64,000 bases of DNA from positions 1-64,000 of the forward strand of contig JANYCZ010000064.1 in NCBI GenBank assembly GCA_025360015.1, in the 5' to 3' direction. Shown here one piece after another: positions 26,801 to 31,699 of this stretch. Numbering within the stretch: the first letter of the stretch is position 1; each line of letters opens with the position of its first letter. Source of the DNA: Verrucomicrobiota bacterium. GTDB lineage: Bacteria; Verrucomicrobiota; Verrucomicrobiia; Verrucomicrobiales; Verrucomicrobiaceae. The notes under the pieces were generated by a model. The model had not been told where the DNA came from. It was given only the letters and a program-made list of their open reading frames with translations, and did no database searches. A program made the position numbers and the translations under genes.

Positions 26801-28926
26801 GCGCTGACGCCATTGAATGTGACGCTCGTGGCAGTGGACAAACCAATGCCTGTAATGACCACGGATGTGTTTGGCAGGCCGCTGCCAGGGCTGAAACTGG
26901 TGATGCCGGGCGTGGAGACGGCCTGCAGCGCCGGATACGCCATGACGATGCCGCTGCCTGAATCGCGGTCCACCCCAGCCCCCTGGATGTCGAGGGAGGT
27001 TGAAGTCATTGCGACCCGTACCTGCGCCGGGGTTAGAGCGGGATTGCTGGACCTGATCAGCGCGGCTATGGCCGCCGCATGCGGAGCCGCCGCCGAAGTG
27101 CCAAAAAATGGGGCGAAGCCAGACACAGATGTGGTCACACCATCTGCCGCCGCAATATCCGGCTTCTGGAAGACCTGCCCGCCCGTGGAGGAAAAATCGC
27201 CGGGAGTGATCGCAGTCCCGTCAGGATTGAAAAACATACGGCGTGGGCCGTCGGTGCTGAAGCTTTCGAGGGGATTGGTGGCACCCCCGACAAAAACAGC
27301 CGGAGAGAGGGCGCTGGCCACGCTGACAGCCGCCACGCCAAAGGCATTGACGGCGGAGCACCCGTTGTGGCCGCGAATCTTGCCCGGCGTCGTGATCGTC
27401 AACCGCCCGCGCCCGGTGTCCAGATGGATGAAGCGATTGGCCGCAGTGGCGGTCTTCACCACGACGATGCGCTCCCCCACATTCAGCGTGGAGGTGGTCT
27501 CATAGGGATCTTGCGTGCCATTTTGAATGGTGGTGGCGCTGCGCAGGACCGCGCCGGTGGAGTCGATGACAAAGAAGTCGTAATCATTGGTGGAGGCCCC
27601 CAGGGGATCAGCCCAGAAGAGGTCCACGCGGTAGAATGAGCCGCCGGAATTCACCGTGTTTGAAGTCACGCCGCCCCCGTAGTCCAGCACCTGCGCAGTT
27701 TTGCTGCCGAGCGTGGCCGTGCCCCCGCTGACAAAATCCCCTTCCCAGTTGCCGGAAGTCCCCACGTCTTTGTTGCCGGAGTTTCCGGCGGATGAGAAAT
27801 ACATGACGCCTGCCGCAGACACATCCACCACCGCCCTTGCCACCGTGGCGTCTTGAAAGGGGGATTCGCTATAATAACCCACGTCATCCACAATGACCGT
27901 GCAGCCAGCGGCGGCCAGATCCCGGATGTTCTGGGCAAACTGTGCGGTCGTGGGATTGGCCGTGGCGAAGTAGAGCTGGGCACCCGGTGCCAGATCCTGC
28001 ACAATCTCCAGCATGGCCGTGCCTTCATCTCCGCTGCCGGCCTGCCCTGGGAGAACACTCACATTGCTGTTGATGTTTCCATTGGCGATCGAAGCGGCCA
28101 GCGAGTCCACCCCGTTTGACATCACCCCGATTTTTATCCCTGCCCCCGTCACACCAAAAGTGGCGCGGGCGGCATCCGCGCGGTGAGTCCTGTCGCCTTC
28201 CGTGACTACCGTGCCCAGATTGGTGATCATCTTGTCTGCGGGTCGCATGATCTGCACATCGTTGCGCTCCGCTAGCGGCTCCATCGCGGCCACCGGCAGG
28301 CGGGCACGAATCGCCCTTTCAGACGCGACTTGATTGACCACTGAGCCACCTCCGGACTGAATCGCCGCCAGAAGATCAGGGCTGACCGTGGCGGTGATGT
28401 CAACCTCCACCATGCCGCGGGCGTCTGGCTTCACATCCAGTTGGAGCTGAGGTGCGCCCTCGATTTTCTCCCCGCGTGACTGTTTGGCGAGGTAAATCAA
28501 AGCAGAATCCATTTTCACCTGCGCCGGTGTTCGCGTTTCTTTCTCCGCGATCAACGCCCCGATCTGGGCGAGTGTGGTCTTATGCAAGGTCCCCGGTTTT
28601 TCCGCCAGCTGGCTCTTGTCTGGCGGGTGCTGCGCAGCCACGTCAGCCGGTCGCATTGTCGGACCGGCCTTGGGGCGTGACCCGTCTGCGGTTTCCTTCT
28701 GTTCGCCTCCAGCGGGGGCTGTGGGAGCGACCGTGGTTTTTACGCTTTCACTCGCTGCCTGCATGGCGGTTTCAACGGGTGAGCCTTTCCGGCCATTCCC
28801 ACCTTCAGGCGCAGGCACGTGCGAAGGGCGCAGCAATGACCACGTAAAAACCGTGACGACAATGACGGCACAAACAATCAGCAGCGGGTAAATCGCCCCC
28901 CGGAGAGGAGGCCAAATTTGTTTCAT
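11881..28926 (-). CDS. giant cell-surface RCC1-repeat protein with subtilase-like N-terminal domain
   Basis: 5,681 residues from ATG 28926. An in-frame ATG at 29043 would add 39, but a good promoter lies between the two. Order: membrane span about 10-33, Ala/Pro-rich linker, subtilase-fold domain about 220-690 (GTSAAAPHAAA with Ser611), three IPT/TIG domains about 690-910, then five RCC1 runs starting at residues 1003, 1994, 2978, 3968 and 4954. The runs hold 14, 14, 14, 14 and 7 blades of about 56 residues (HSLALCSDGTVAAWGYN..GQLGN). Each run is preceded by a small domain ending YGGTGNDLVL, and a choice-of-anchor-D/ASH-like domain separates runs. After the last run come an Fn3-like domain, a cadherin-like beta sandwich (about 5447-5544) and a DADGDGIPN Ca-binding-like segment. 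No frameshift or stop interrupts 17 kb. Exported surface scaffold or adhesin is the most plausible role. No partner is evident. Confidence 0.9.
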   Translation of the reverse strand: MKQIWPPLRGAIYPLLIVCAVIVVTVFTWSLLRPSHVPAPEGGNGRKGSPVETAMQAASESVKTTVAPTAPAGGEQKETADGSRPKAGPTMRPADVAAQHPPDKSQLAEKPGTLHKTTLAQIGALIAEKETRTPAQVKMDSALIYLAKQSRGEKIEGAPQLQLDVKPDARGMVEVDITATVSPDLLAAIQSGGGSVVNQVASERAIRARLPVAAMEPLAERNDVQIMRPADKMITNLGTVVTEGDRTHRADAARATFGVTGAGIKIGVMSNGVDSLAASIANGNINSNVSVLPGQAGSGDEGTAMLEIVQDLAPGAQLYFATANPTTAQFAQNIRDLAAAGCTVIVDDVGYYSESPFQDATVARAVVDVSAAGVMYFSSAGNSGNKDVGTSGNWEGDFVSGGTATLGSKTAQVLDYGGGVTSNTVNSGGSFYRVDLFWADPLGASTNDYDFFVIDSTGAVLRSATTIQNGTQDPYETTSTLNVGERIVVVKTATAANRFIHLDTGRGRLTITTPGKIRGHNGCSAVNAFGVAAVSVASALSPAVFVGGATNPLESFSTDGPRRMFFNPDGTAITPGDFSSTGGQVFQKPDIAAADGVTTSVSGFAPFFGTSAAAPHAAAIAALIRSSNPALTPAQVRVAMTSTSLDIQGAGVDRDSGSGIVMAYPALQAVSTPGITSFSPGSGLPNTSVVITGIGLSTATSVTFNGVSATFTADSPSQITTTVPAGATTGPITVVGPLGTASSLTPFTVFDFSPMIGAPGTSILLTGSGFTGATAVSFNGTSASYTVNSDTQITTVVPIGATPGPISVTTPGGAITSSTSFTALSGDGTPTIGSFTPSSGAVGSSVTMTGTNYVNVTNVAFNGVAATSFTVNSQTQITATVPVPSGSVTGSITVTTGYGTATSSSPFNTLATLAAFNAATDVTMTGNGFTASGAIYVSLNFAPVTGTSLTLVNNTGLSFIGGTYSNLSQGQLLTLNYNGVAYNFAVNYYGGTGNDLVLQWASNRAVGWGLDNYSQLGNNNSTNVVLPTAITTSGALAGKTIKQVAAGGNHTLALCTDGTLIAWGSNGSGQLGNNSVLNASAPVLVSITGTALAGKTVTAIAAGLAHSLALCSDGTIVAWGFDFYGQLGNNSTGQSQIAVAVNTTGALSGKTVTAIAAGTYHSLARCSDGTVVSWGYNATGQLGNNSTTQSLVPVAVTSTGTALAGKTVTAIAGGSNHSVALCSDGSVASWGLNSSGQLGNNSTTQSLVPVAVSTTGVLSGKTVSAISTVETASHTLALCTDGTVVAWGSNTSGQLGIGSFTNSLVPVAVITTGTALVGKTVAGVFAGGSHSLVLCSDGTTAAWGGNLNGQLGNDSTTQSTTATAVATLGTPLSGKTLATLSGGGSHSLALCSDGTTAAWGYSTSGQIGNSMLYAPTLVAMSATGSAILGKTLFSLCTGGAYSLALCSDGSVAAWGYNINGQLGNGTTITSYVPTGVTMNGALAGKTVVALAAGSSHSLALCSDGTVAAWGYNGNGQLGNNSTTQSTVPVAVTTTGTALAGKTVVAIAAGSTHSLALCSDGTVAAWGYNGNGQLGNNSITQSTVPVFVTMTGVLSGKTVTAIAAGNAHSLAMCSDGTVAAWGYNGYGQLGNNSFTNSSVPVAVTSSGLLNGKTVTAISAGSYHNLVLCSGGTLAAWGLNTNGQLGNNSTTQSLVPAAVTTSGVLSSKVVTAIACGFYHSLALCSDGSSTAWGYAADGELGNNSQVQSTVPVLVNSSSLAAGERFVQAVSSEASYHSLGIVAGPPAAQILVQQSAGGNLTNGSSTVDFGSCLPGASTTRTFTLVNNGTAPLTISGVTLSGTNAADFAVTAPPASTVAVGGSTTFVVTFTPGAALSRSGVLQISSNDPVNGSFAVNVAGAGNGTLAAVYGKATDLPLTTTSFTATGSQVNFTLNYAPTTGTNLTVVNNTGLGFINGTFSNLVQGQIVKFNYNGYIYSFVANYYGGTGNDLVLLWAGNRPMAWGQDTYSQLGNNNPSNFLLPVGVVTTGVLAGKTVTKVAAGASHTLALCSDGTLAAWGGNFNGQLGNNSTTPSVVPVLVTATGVLSGKTVTAIAAGFGHSLALCSDGTVVGWGQNVNGQLGNNSTTQSTVPVAVTTSGVLSGKTVTAISVGSGHSIALCSDGTVAAWGSSGNGQLGNNSTTQSNVPVLVTANGVLSGKTVTAIAAGSSHNLARCSDGTVVSWGYNSNGQLGNNSTTQSTVPVAVTTTATGLAGKSVSSISAGGFHSMALCSDGTVAMWGMGGFGQLGNNLGFDSYVAVAVNSYGSLVGKTVSGIAAGFYHSLVRCSDGSMVAWGYNLYGQLGNNSTTQSNVPVLVSTSVTPLAGKTVSLISAGQYHNLAICSDGTVAGWGNGANGQLGNNVQLYFPTPVATTTAGTPLAGKTVIAEAAGQYHSLALCSDGTLTAWGYNTSGQLGNGSTSNSLVPTAVSQLGVLLSKTVVAVSAGQYHSLALCSDGTVAAWGANGNGQFGNSSTTNSNTPVAVTTTGVLAGKTVVAVSAGLSHSLALCSDGTLAAWGYNVNGQLGNNSTTQSTTPVAVATTGVLAGKTVIAVSAGQYHSLALCSDGTLVAWGHNLYGQLGNGSTTQSTVPVVVNPTGKTAVALAAGQYHSLALCSDGTVVSWGYNFYGQLGNSSTTNSSVPVAVSTSGTALAGRTVSTISAGLYHSTALCSDGTAVTWGYDVDGELGNSTTTNSSVPVAVSTASLAAGEVCVQAVSGQSAYHTLALVAAPLAPQLVVQQPAGSGLASGSSIVDFGAIVTGMGTAQVFTLLNTGAAPLSLSAVTIDGANAADFVVTKSAATSIAVGGSTTLTVTFTPAAGLGRSAAIHFVSNDPTTASFDVALTGYGTVALAAAYNSAATVPLTTGSFQATGSTVNFTLGYAPSAGTNFTVVNNTGLGFIAGRFSNLAQGQDVAMSYGGRTYHFAANYYGGTGNDLVLQWAYNRPMAWGLNSYGQLGNNAPTTFPAPAAVSTAGVLAGKTVTSISAGQYHTVALCSDGTLAAWGYNSNGQLGNNSTTNSNVPVAVITSGTALAGKTVIAVSAGGYHTAALCSDGTVAAWGWNFYGQLGNNSTTQSNVPVAVSTSGALAGKTATAVVAGFDHTIALCSDGTAVAWGYNFYGQLGNNSTTNSSVPVAVTNSGVLAGKTVRSVAAGQYHCVVSCSDGTAAAWGQNSFGQLGNNSTTNSSVPVAVTASGVLAGKTVASVSAGYYHCLALCSDGTMAAWGYNAFGQLGNNSTSQSTVPVAVSTSGLLAGKTVAAMAAGYYHNTALCTDGTVAVWGYNNNGQLGIGSYSSSSVPVAVSSSGSVLTGKTVIAVSAGYYHSAVLCSDGTAAAWGSNFYGQLGNAGPTTFPVPVPVTTAGTPLSGKTLIAHSAGGGHSLGLCSDGTLAAWGYNLYGQLGNNSTTNSSVPVTVTTSGTALAGKTVVAVSAGQYHSMALCSDGTMVAWGYNAFGQLGNNSTTNSNVPVAVITSGTALAGKTVVAVSAGQYHSLALCSDGTVTAWGYNGYGQLGNNTTTSSSVPVAVTTSGTVLVGKSVTAVSAGQSHSMALCSDGTTVSWGYNNSGQLGNNSTANSSVPVAITTSGVLAGKTVVAVCAGQYHSLALSSDGTVAAWGYNLFGQLGNNSTTQSTVPVAVSTSGVLAGKTVTAVSAALYHSMALCSDSTVATWGTNSNGELGNNSLNSSIVPVVVSTGSLAVGEQFTQVSTGSNASHNLAIVAQPQAPAIFVQQNVGTNLISGAGSADFGVGNVGASVAQTFTVGNSGRVDLSISAVTIDGANAAEYAVTTAPAGTVASGATTTFVVTFTPAGPLSRSAVLHLVSNDPYTSPFNINLAGTAVSTISANYNSAADVPATAATINLNGSTVNFALNYAPVPGTSLTVVNNTGSSFINGRFTNLPQGQDVAITYGGKTYHFVANYYGGTGNDLVLVWAANRPMAWGLNSFGQLGDNVTSTSAIPVAVRTDGVLAGKTVASVAAGYSSTVALCSDGTLAAWGNNTNGQLGNNGTTQSAVPVAVTVNGVLAGKTVTAVAAGASHALALCSDGTLAAWGHNLYGQLGNNSTTQSSVPVAVSTTGAMAGKTVVAVAAGYYHSMALCSDGTVFAWGYNFYGQLGNNSTTNSSVPVAVTTSGTALAGKTVSAVAAGQYHSLASCSDGTVAAWGYNAYGQLGNNSTTNSSVPVAVTTSGALAGKTVTRVSAGFTHSLALCSDGKLVTWGNNTYGQLGNNSTTQSTVPVAVSTSGVLAGKTVIRMAGGASHTLALCSDGTLTTWGYNFYGQLGGNGTANSSVPVDVSISGVLAGKAAAVLSAGNSYSVALCLDGTVASWGSNFNGQLGSGGGTSFPVPTPVSTAGTPLSGKTLIAQSAGGAHSLGLCSDGTLAAWGSNSNGQMGNNSTTDSSVPVAVSNSGVLAGKTVVAVAAGASHSLALCSDGTVAAWGYNSNGQLGNNTTTDSKVPVAVTTSGVLAGKTVISVTAGLYHSLVLCSDGTVIAWGYNVFGQLGNNSTTQSTVPVAVTTSGVLAGKTVSAVAAGQYHSLAVCSDGTVATWGYNTYGQLGNNSTTNSSVPVAVTTGGVLAGKAVVSVSAGSGHSLALCSDGTVAAWGYNTYGQLGNNSTTNSSVPVAVLNSGVLAGKTPVTASAGLYHSMAFCSDGTIATWGDSSYGELGNNSTSQSSVPVAVNTSSLAAGEQFVQACTGSNAYHNLAIVAQPLPSPLLFVQQNVGTNLLNGSTVDFGGATVGTSVTQTLMVGNSGTVDLSVTGAFIDGVNAADFSITTPPAGTVTSGATTTVVVTFAPGASLGRSAALHLVSNDPFTGTFNLSLAGTGTSDITASYNSAADVPVTTALINATGSTVNPSLNFAPAPGTQLTVINNTGLGFIGGAFSNLAHGQAVNLSYHGVTYKFVASYYGGTGNDLVLMWAGIRPLAWGWNISGELGNNSTTDSSIPTAVTTAATPLANRTLLTLAGGYEHSLALCSDGTLAAWGYNLYGQLGNNSFNNSSLPVPVTTAGTALAGKIPAIISTGYEHNLVLCADGTLAAWGLNSFGQLGNNTTTNSGLPVAVTTAGTALAGKSVVAIGSGYYHCLALCSDGTVSTWGYNFYGQLGVNTTTNSSLPVAVMTAGTPLAGKTVVATSVGGNHNLALCSDGTLAAWGQNTNGQLGNGSTTNSSVPVAVTTAGTPLAGKTIVDMAAGYAHNVVLCSDGTLVTWGYNITGQLGNGSTTNSSVPVAVTTAGTPLAGKTVVGVTAGYYYSMATCSDGTVVAWGYNGNGQLGNNSIVNSSVAVAVNSSALATGEVFMLAAGGVTSYHTLALAAMPLPPSATTLAATAITGVTAALNAAVNANGGGAGVSFDYGLDTSYGSHVAAAPATVTGSSSTAVNVVLTGLVPATMYHFRVNAADGSGTASGADMVFTTPDTNANLSSLTLSVGTLSPVFGSGVLAYAVAMPNATTSFTVTPAASSSSAAITVNGTTMASGAASGAITLSGDNMTINVVVTAQDGTTVKTYALNISRNTVYQDWAIASNLTGTNNSPTADADGDGIPNLLEYAFNSSPTSADKNILPKAVSSVNPADGKHYFTFNYRRRIVPGTLTYVLESSANLAAWSAIQAQNLEQVGSTAPTGDGVTEVITFRLLPSIDDAPAAKFMRLKVTP
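12889..14067 (-). repeat. RCC1 run 5: 7 blades
   Basis: Seven units from IRPLAWGWNISGE to a unit ending GQLGNNS, closed by YHTLALAAM. Starts 986 codons after run 4 and is half the length of the others, that is, a single seven-bladed RCC1 propeller. Confidence 0.85.
14696..17025 (-). repeat. RCC1 run 4: 14 blades
   Basis: Fourteen units from NRPMAWGLNSFGQ to a unit ending GELGNNS, closed by YHNLAIVAQ. Starts 990 codons after run 3. Unit 8 (LGSGGGTSFPVPTPV) is again the odd one and resembles unit 8 of run 3. Confidence 0.85.
17660..19995 (-). repeat. RCC1 run 3: 14 blades
   Basis: Fourteen units from NRPMAWGLNSYGQ to a unit ending GELGNNS, closed by SHNLAIVAQ. Starts 984 codons after run 2. 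Unit 8 (LGNAGPTTFPVPVPV) closely matches unit 1 (LGNNAPTTFPAPAAV) of the same run. Confidence 0.85.
20632..22947 (-). repeat. RCC1 run 2: 14 blades
   Basis: Fourteen units from NRPMAWGQDTYSQ to a unit ending GELGNS, closed by YHTLALVAA. Starts 2,973 bp (991 codons) after run 1. Unit 8 (GNGANGQLGNNVQLYFPTP) again departs from the common form. Confidence 0.85.
23585..25920 (-). repeat. RCC1 run 1: 14 blades
   Basis: Fourteen WG...GQLG units in continuous frame, the first beginning NRAVGWG and the last ending GELGNNS, closed by a YHSLGIVAG strand. Unit 8 is the most divergent and resembles a first unit, as expected if a second seven-bladed ring begins there. Confidence 0.85.
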
Positions 28927-28983
28927 ACGTAAGGGGGGGATTTGCGGCGCGGTTGTATTTTCCGCCAATTCTTGTGATACCAA

Positions 28984-29013
28984 ATTATATCTGTTTGGTG
29001 CAATCAAATTCAA
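28984..29013 (-). promoter_or_regulatory. sigma70-like promoter of the giant surface-protein gene
   Basis: On the minus strand, TTGAAT (29013-29008) is followed after 18 bases by a perfect TATAAT (28989-28984). The surrounding stretch is markedly AT-rich against a GC-rich background. The predicted transcript start near 28977 leaves a leader of about 50 bases before ATG 28926, and excludes the upstream ATG at 29043 as the start. Confidence 0.6.
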
Positions 29014-29219
29014 TCCCACATTAGGAAAATAACTCGAACTCATCGGGGTTTAAAACACTACACCGTCTAGCCATGTCTTTATTCAGGCAGGCCAGGAGCT
29101 GACTCAAAGTGCTCTCTGTCAACGAACGGAACCCTTGGCGTGCATGCGGGCCCCGTCGCGTCACCCCATGGATTCCACTTCAGGCTGGTCTTTCCGCACG
29201 AACTCTGAGAACATGCGGC

Positions 29220-30200
29220 ATGAATCCGTTCCTCGCCCCCTTGGATGGGAAGTTCGTCAGCCGTCGCGAAATCCTCCGCTCCCTTGGGGCCACCGCCGCC
29301 TTCACGGCCTTTCCCTCGCTGCGCGCAGCGGCGGCGGAGAAGGACTCCTTGCCCACCCAGTTTTATAAGAGCCTCACCGACGACCAGCGCACAAAGATCG
29401 TCCTCCCGCTCGACCACGCGCAGCGCGGTTTCGTCAGCAACTGGTGGTACATCTGCCCCGATCAGCGCCTGCACACCTTCTACACCAAAGATCAGCAGGA
29501 TCTCGTGCGGCAGATTTTCGAGTCCTTACATCATCCCGACCATCGTGAGAAGATGAACTGGCAGGTGCAGAAGGATCTGATGGGCAACATCAAAAACACA
29601 CCCTCCGTGGGCTTCTTCGGCACGCCTGAGGATGCCGACTTTGAGTTCATCTACACCGGCCACCACGTCACCCGGCGCTGCCATGCCCACACCGATCAAG
29701 GCCTCGGCTTCGGCGGCCGCCCCATCTTCTATGGCAACTTTGCCAAAGCCTTCAACGAGACCAAGGACCACGAAGGCAATCCCTTCTGGTATCAGGGCCT
29801 CGTCTTCAACGAATTCGTCCAAGCGCTTGACGGCAGGCAGCAGGAAAAAATCCTCGTCGCTCGCGAGCCACGCCCCGAGAGTCCCGCCAAGGTCATCGAA
29901 AAACGCAAAACCGATCTCCCCGGCCTCTGCGCTGCGGATCTCAGCAAGGACCAGCAGGCCAAGCTCCTCGAAACCATGCGCCGCATGCTCGTCTGCTTCC
30001 GTCCCGACGACGTCGCCGCCACCATGAAAACCATCACTGACAAAAAGCTTGCGGAGCGCGTCTTTGTCTCCTGCTACGGCGGCAAATACGACATCGGGGC
30101 CGACAAAGTCTGGGACACCTGGCAGATCGAAAGCCCGGAGTTTGTCTGGTACTTCCGCGGCCAGCCCCACATCCACGGCTACTTCCATCTGCCTGTTTAG
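29220..30200 (+). CDS. DUF3500 family protein, Tat-exported
   Basis: 326 residues from ATG 29220. The N-terminus SRREILRSLGATAAFTAFPSLRAAAAE has a twin-arginine-type motif and an AxA-type cleavage region. The body matches the DUF3500 family as I recall it: LTDDQRTKIVLPLDH near the start, FIYTGHHVTRRCHAHTDQG in the middle, and VWYFRGQPHIHGYFHLPV at the C-terminus, where the His-rich pattern suggests a metal site. The family has no assigned reaction. It is transcribed divergently from the giant gene and is followed 83 bp later by a subtilase gene. Confidence 0.85.
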   Translation: MNPFLAPLDGKFVSRREILRSLGATAAFTAFPSLRAAAAEKDSLPTQFYKSLTDDQRTKIVLPLDHAQRGFVSNWWYICPDQRLHTFYTKDQQDLVRQIFESLHHPDHREKMNWQVQKDLMGNIKNTPSVGFFGTPEDADFEFIYTGHHVTRRCHAHTDQGLGFGGRPIFYGNFAKAFNETKDHEGNPFWYQGLVFNEFVQALDGRQQEKILVAREPRPESPAKVIEKRKTDLPGLCAADLSKDQQAKLLETMRRMLVCFRPDDVAATMKTITDKKLAERVFVSCYGGKYDIGADKVWDTWQIESPEFVWYFRGQPHIHGYFHLPV

Positions 30201-30283
30201 ACTGAAGTTCGGGAAAGGGTTGTTGTTTCCTCAAAAGCAAAACTCGCGCCAGTGCGCCGATGTGCGAGAGTTTCGCCACGTTC

Positions 30284-31597
30284 ATGCGCCCCAACCGTCT
30301 GCCTGTCCTGTTTTTCACCGCCACCGTGCTCATCATGGTGGGCTCGGTGCTGTGGCTGCTTTGGGAGTCTCATGCGTCCTCTTTCAAAGCGGACGTGGCG
30401 CAAATGAAGCACAGCCTGAGTTCCGGCAAACCGAAGGCGTACACAGCCATGCCGCAAACATCTGCGGAGGCAGGCACCGATCCAAACTCGGCTCCCGCAA
30501 ACCCAGCGGCATCCCCCACCATCGCCATGCTGAATGTGCCCGGCTCCATGCCAAACGAGGCGCTGCTGACCTTTCGCACGCCTGAGGCGCTGGCTGCATT
30601 TCGGGAGCGTGCTGCCGCCCTGGGCCTCGAAGTCCTCGGTTATGACAACAAGCTGCGCACCGCTCGCGTGCGTTTTCGCGATACGGCGGCGCTGGAGCGC
30701 GATCTGAATGCGCACGCTGCGGATTACGCCTATGTCGGGCCCAATCTCATCACACGCATTCCAGGGCTGCCGACGCCCCCATCGGTCACCGACACCTCCA
30801 ATGCCGGAGGGAGCGTCCCCTTTCGCAGCCAAGGGCTGGATGCCATCGGCGCGGGTGGTGATCACACGGGCTGGGGCAAGGGCGTCACCGTCGCCGTCGT
30901 TGATTCAGGCATTTCCAATCATCCATCCCTCGCGAACACGCAGATTACTCATTACGACCTCGTCAAAGACGGCAGCGCGTTCAACGGTCACGGCACTGCA
31001 ATGGCCTCGCTCATCGCGGGCAATGATTCGACCGTCAACGGCGTTTCGCCTGCGGCCAAGCTGCTCGACTTCCGCGTGGCGGACACGAACGGCGAGAGCA
31101 ACACCGCCTTGGTTTCCTCCGCCATCATCCAGGCCACCGATCTGGGTGCGCGCGTCATCAACATCAGCCTCGGCGCCACTGGCGACTCCCCCGTGCTGGA
31201 TGAAGCTGTGCGCTACGCCCAAAGTCGCAACGTGGTGGTCGTCGCCGCCGCGGGCAACGAACAGCAGACCTCCCTCTCCATGCCCGCCGGCATCCCGGGC
31301 GTGCTCAGTGTCGGCGCTGTGGATGCCAACGGCACGCAGGCGTATTTTTCAAATTCCGGCGCGGGTCTCGTCCTCGTTGCCCCGGGCGTCGGCATCGTTT
31401 CCGGTTATGCCGACGACAAGTTCGTCATTGGCAGTGGCACCTCGCAGGCCACCGCGATCACCAGCGGCGTCGTTGCGTATCTCCTCGGTCGCGGTTACTA
31501 CGGCCCGAACATCATCCCCCTGCTCACCCGCACTGCCGAGCCGCTGCAAGCTCCTGCCACAGCGGTGGGCGCGGGTTTGATTCAGTTGCCGAAGTGA
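30284..31597 (+). CDS. S8 family serine peptidase (subtilisin-like)
   Basis: 437 residues from ATG 30284. A membrane span or uncleaved signal (about 5-28) is followed by a linker and an inhibitor-I9-like propeptide region (about 85-150). The catalytic domain has a full triad: Asp207 in VAVVDSGISNH, His236 in FNGHGTAMASL and Ser387 in GSGTSQATAITSG. The oxyanion Asn lies in VVVAAAGNEQQ. It is an exported or membrane-tethered endopeptidase. Unlike the subtilase-like domain of the neighbouring giant protein, nothing essential is missing. It could process surface proteins, but no link is shown. Confidence 0.92.
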   Translation: MRPNRLPVLFFTATVLIMVGSVLWLLWESHASSFKADVAQMKHSLSSGKPKAYTAMPQTSAEAGTDPNSAPANPAASPTIAMLNVPGSMPNEALLTFRTPEALAAFRERAAALGLEVLGYDNKLRTARVRFRDTAALERDLNAHAADYAYVGPNLITRIPGLPTPPSVTDTSNAGGSVPFRSQGLDAIGAGGDHTGWGKGVTVAVVDSGISNHPSLANTQITHYDLVKDGSAFNGHGTAMASLIAGNDSTVNGVSPAAKLLDFRVADTNGESNTALVSSAIIQATDLGARVINISLGATGDSPVLDEAVRYAQSRNVVVVAAAGNEQQTSLSMPAGIPGVLSVGAVDANGTQAYFSNSGAGLVLVAPGVGIVSGYADDKFVIGSGTSQATAITSGVVAYLLGRGYYGPNIIPLLTRTAEPLQAPATAVGAGLIQLPK

Positions 31598-31699
31598 ACG
31601 GAGGTCAACGCTTCGCCGTCAAGAAAGGCAAGCTTGTCAAGGCGTCACTCTCTTGACGCGCAGCACTTGACCTCTTGCCCCCCCCTCCCTACTTCCCCC

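Noticed and set aside
12112..27639. Several long plus-strand open frames antisense to the RCC1 region (for example 12112-13020 and 25930-26961)
   Set aside because: They mirror the periodic GC-rich codons of the giant gene and give low-complexity, His/Gly/Arg-rich products repeated with the same period.
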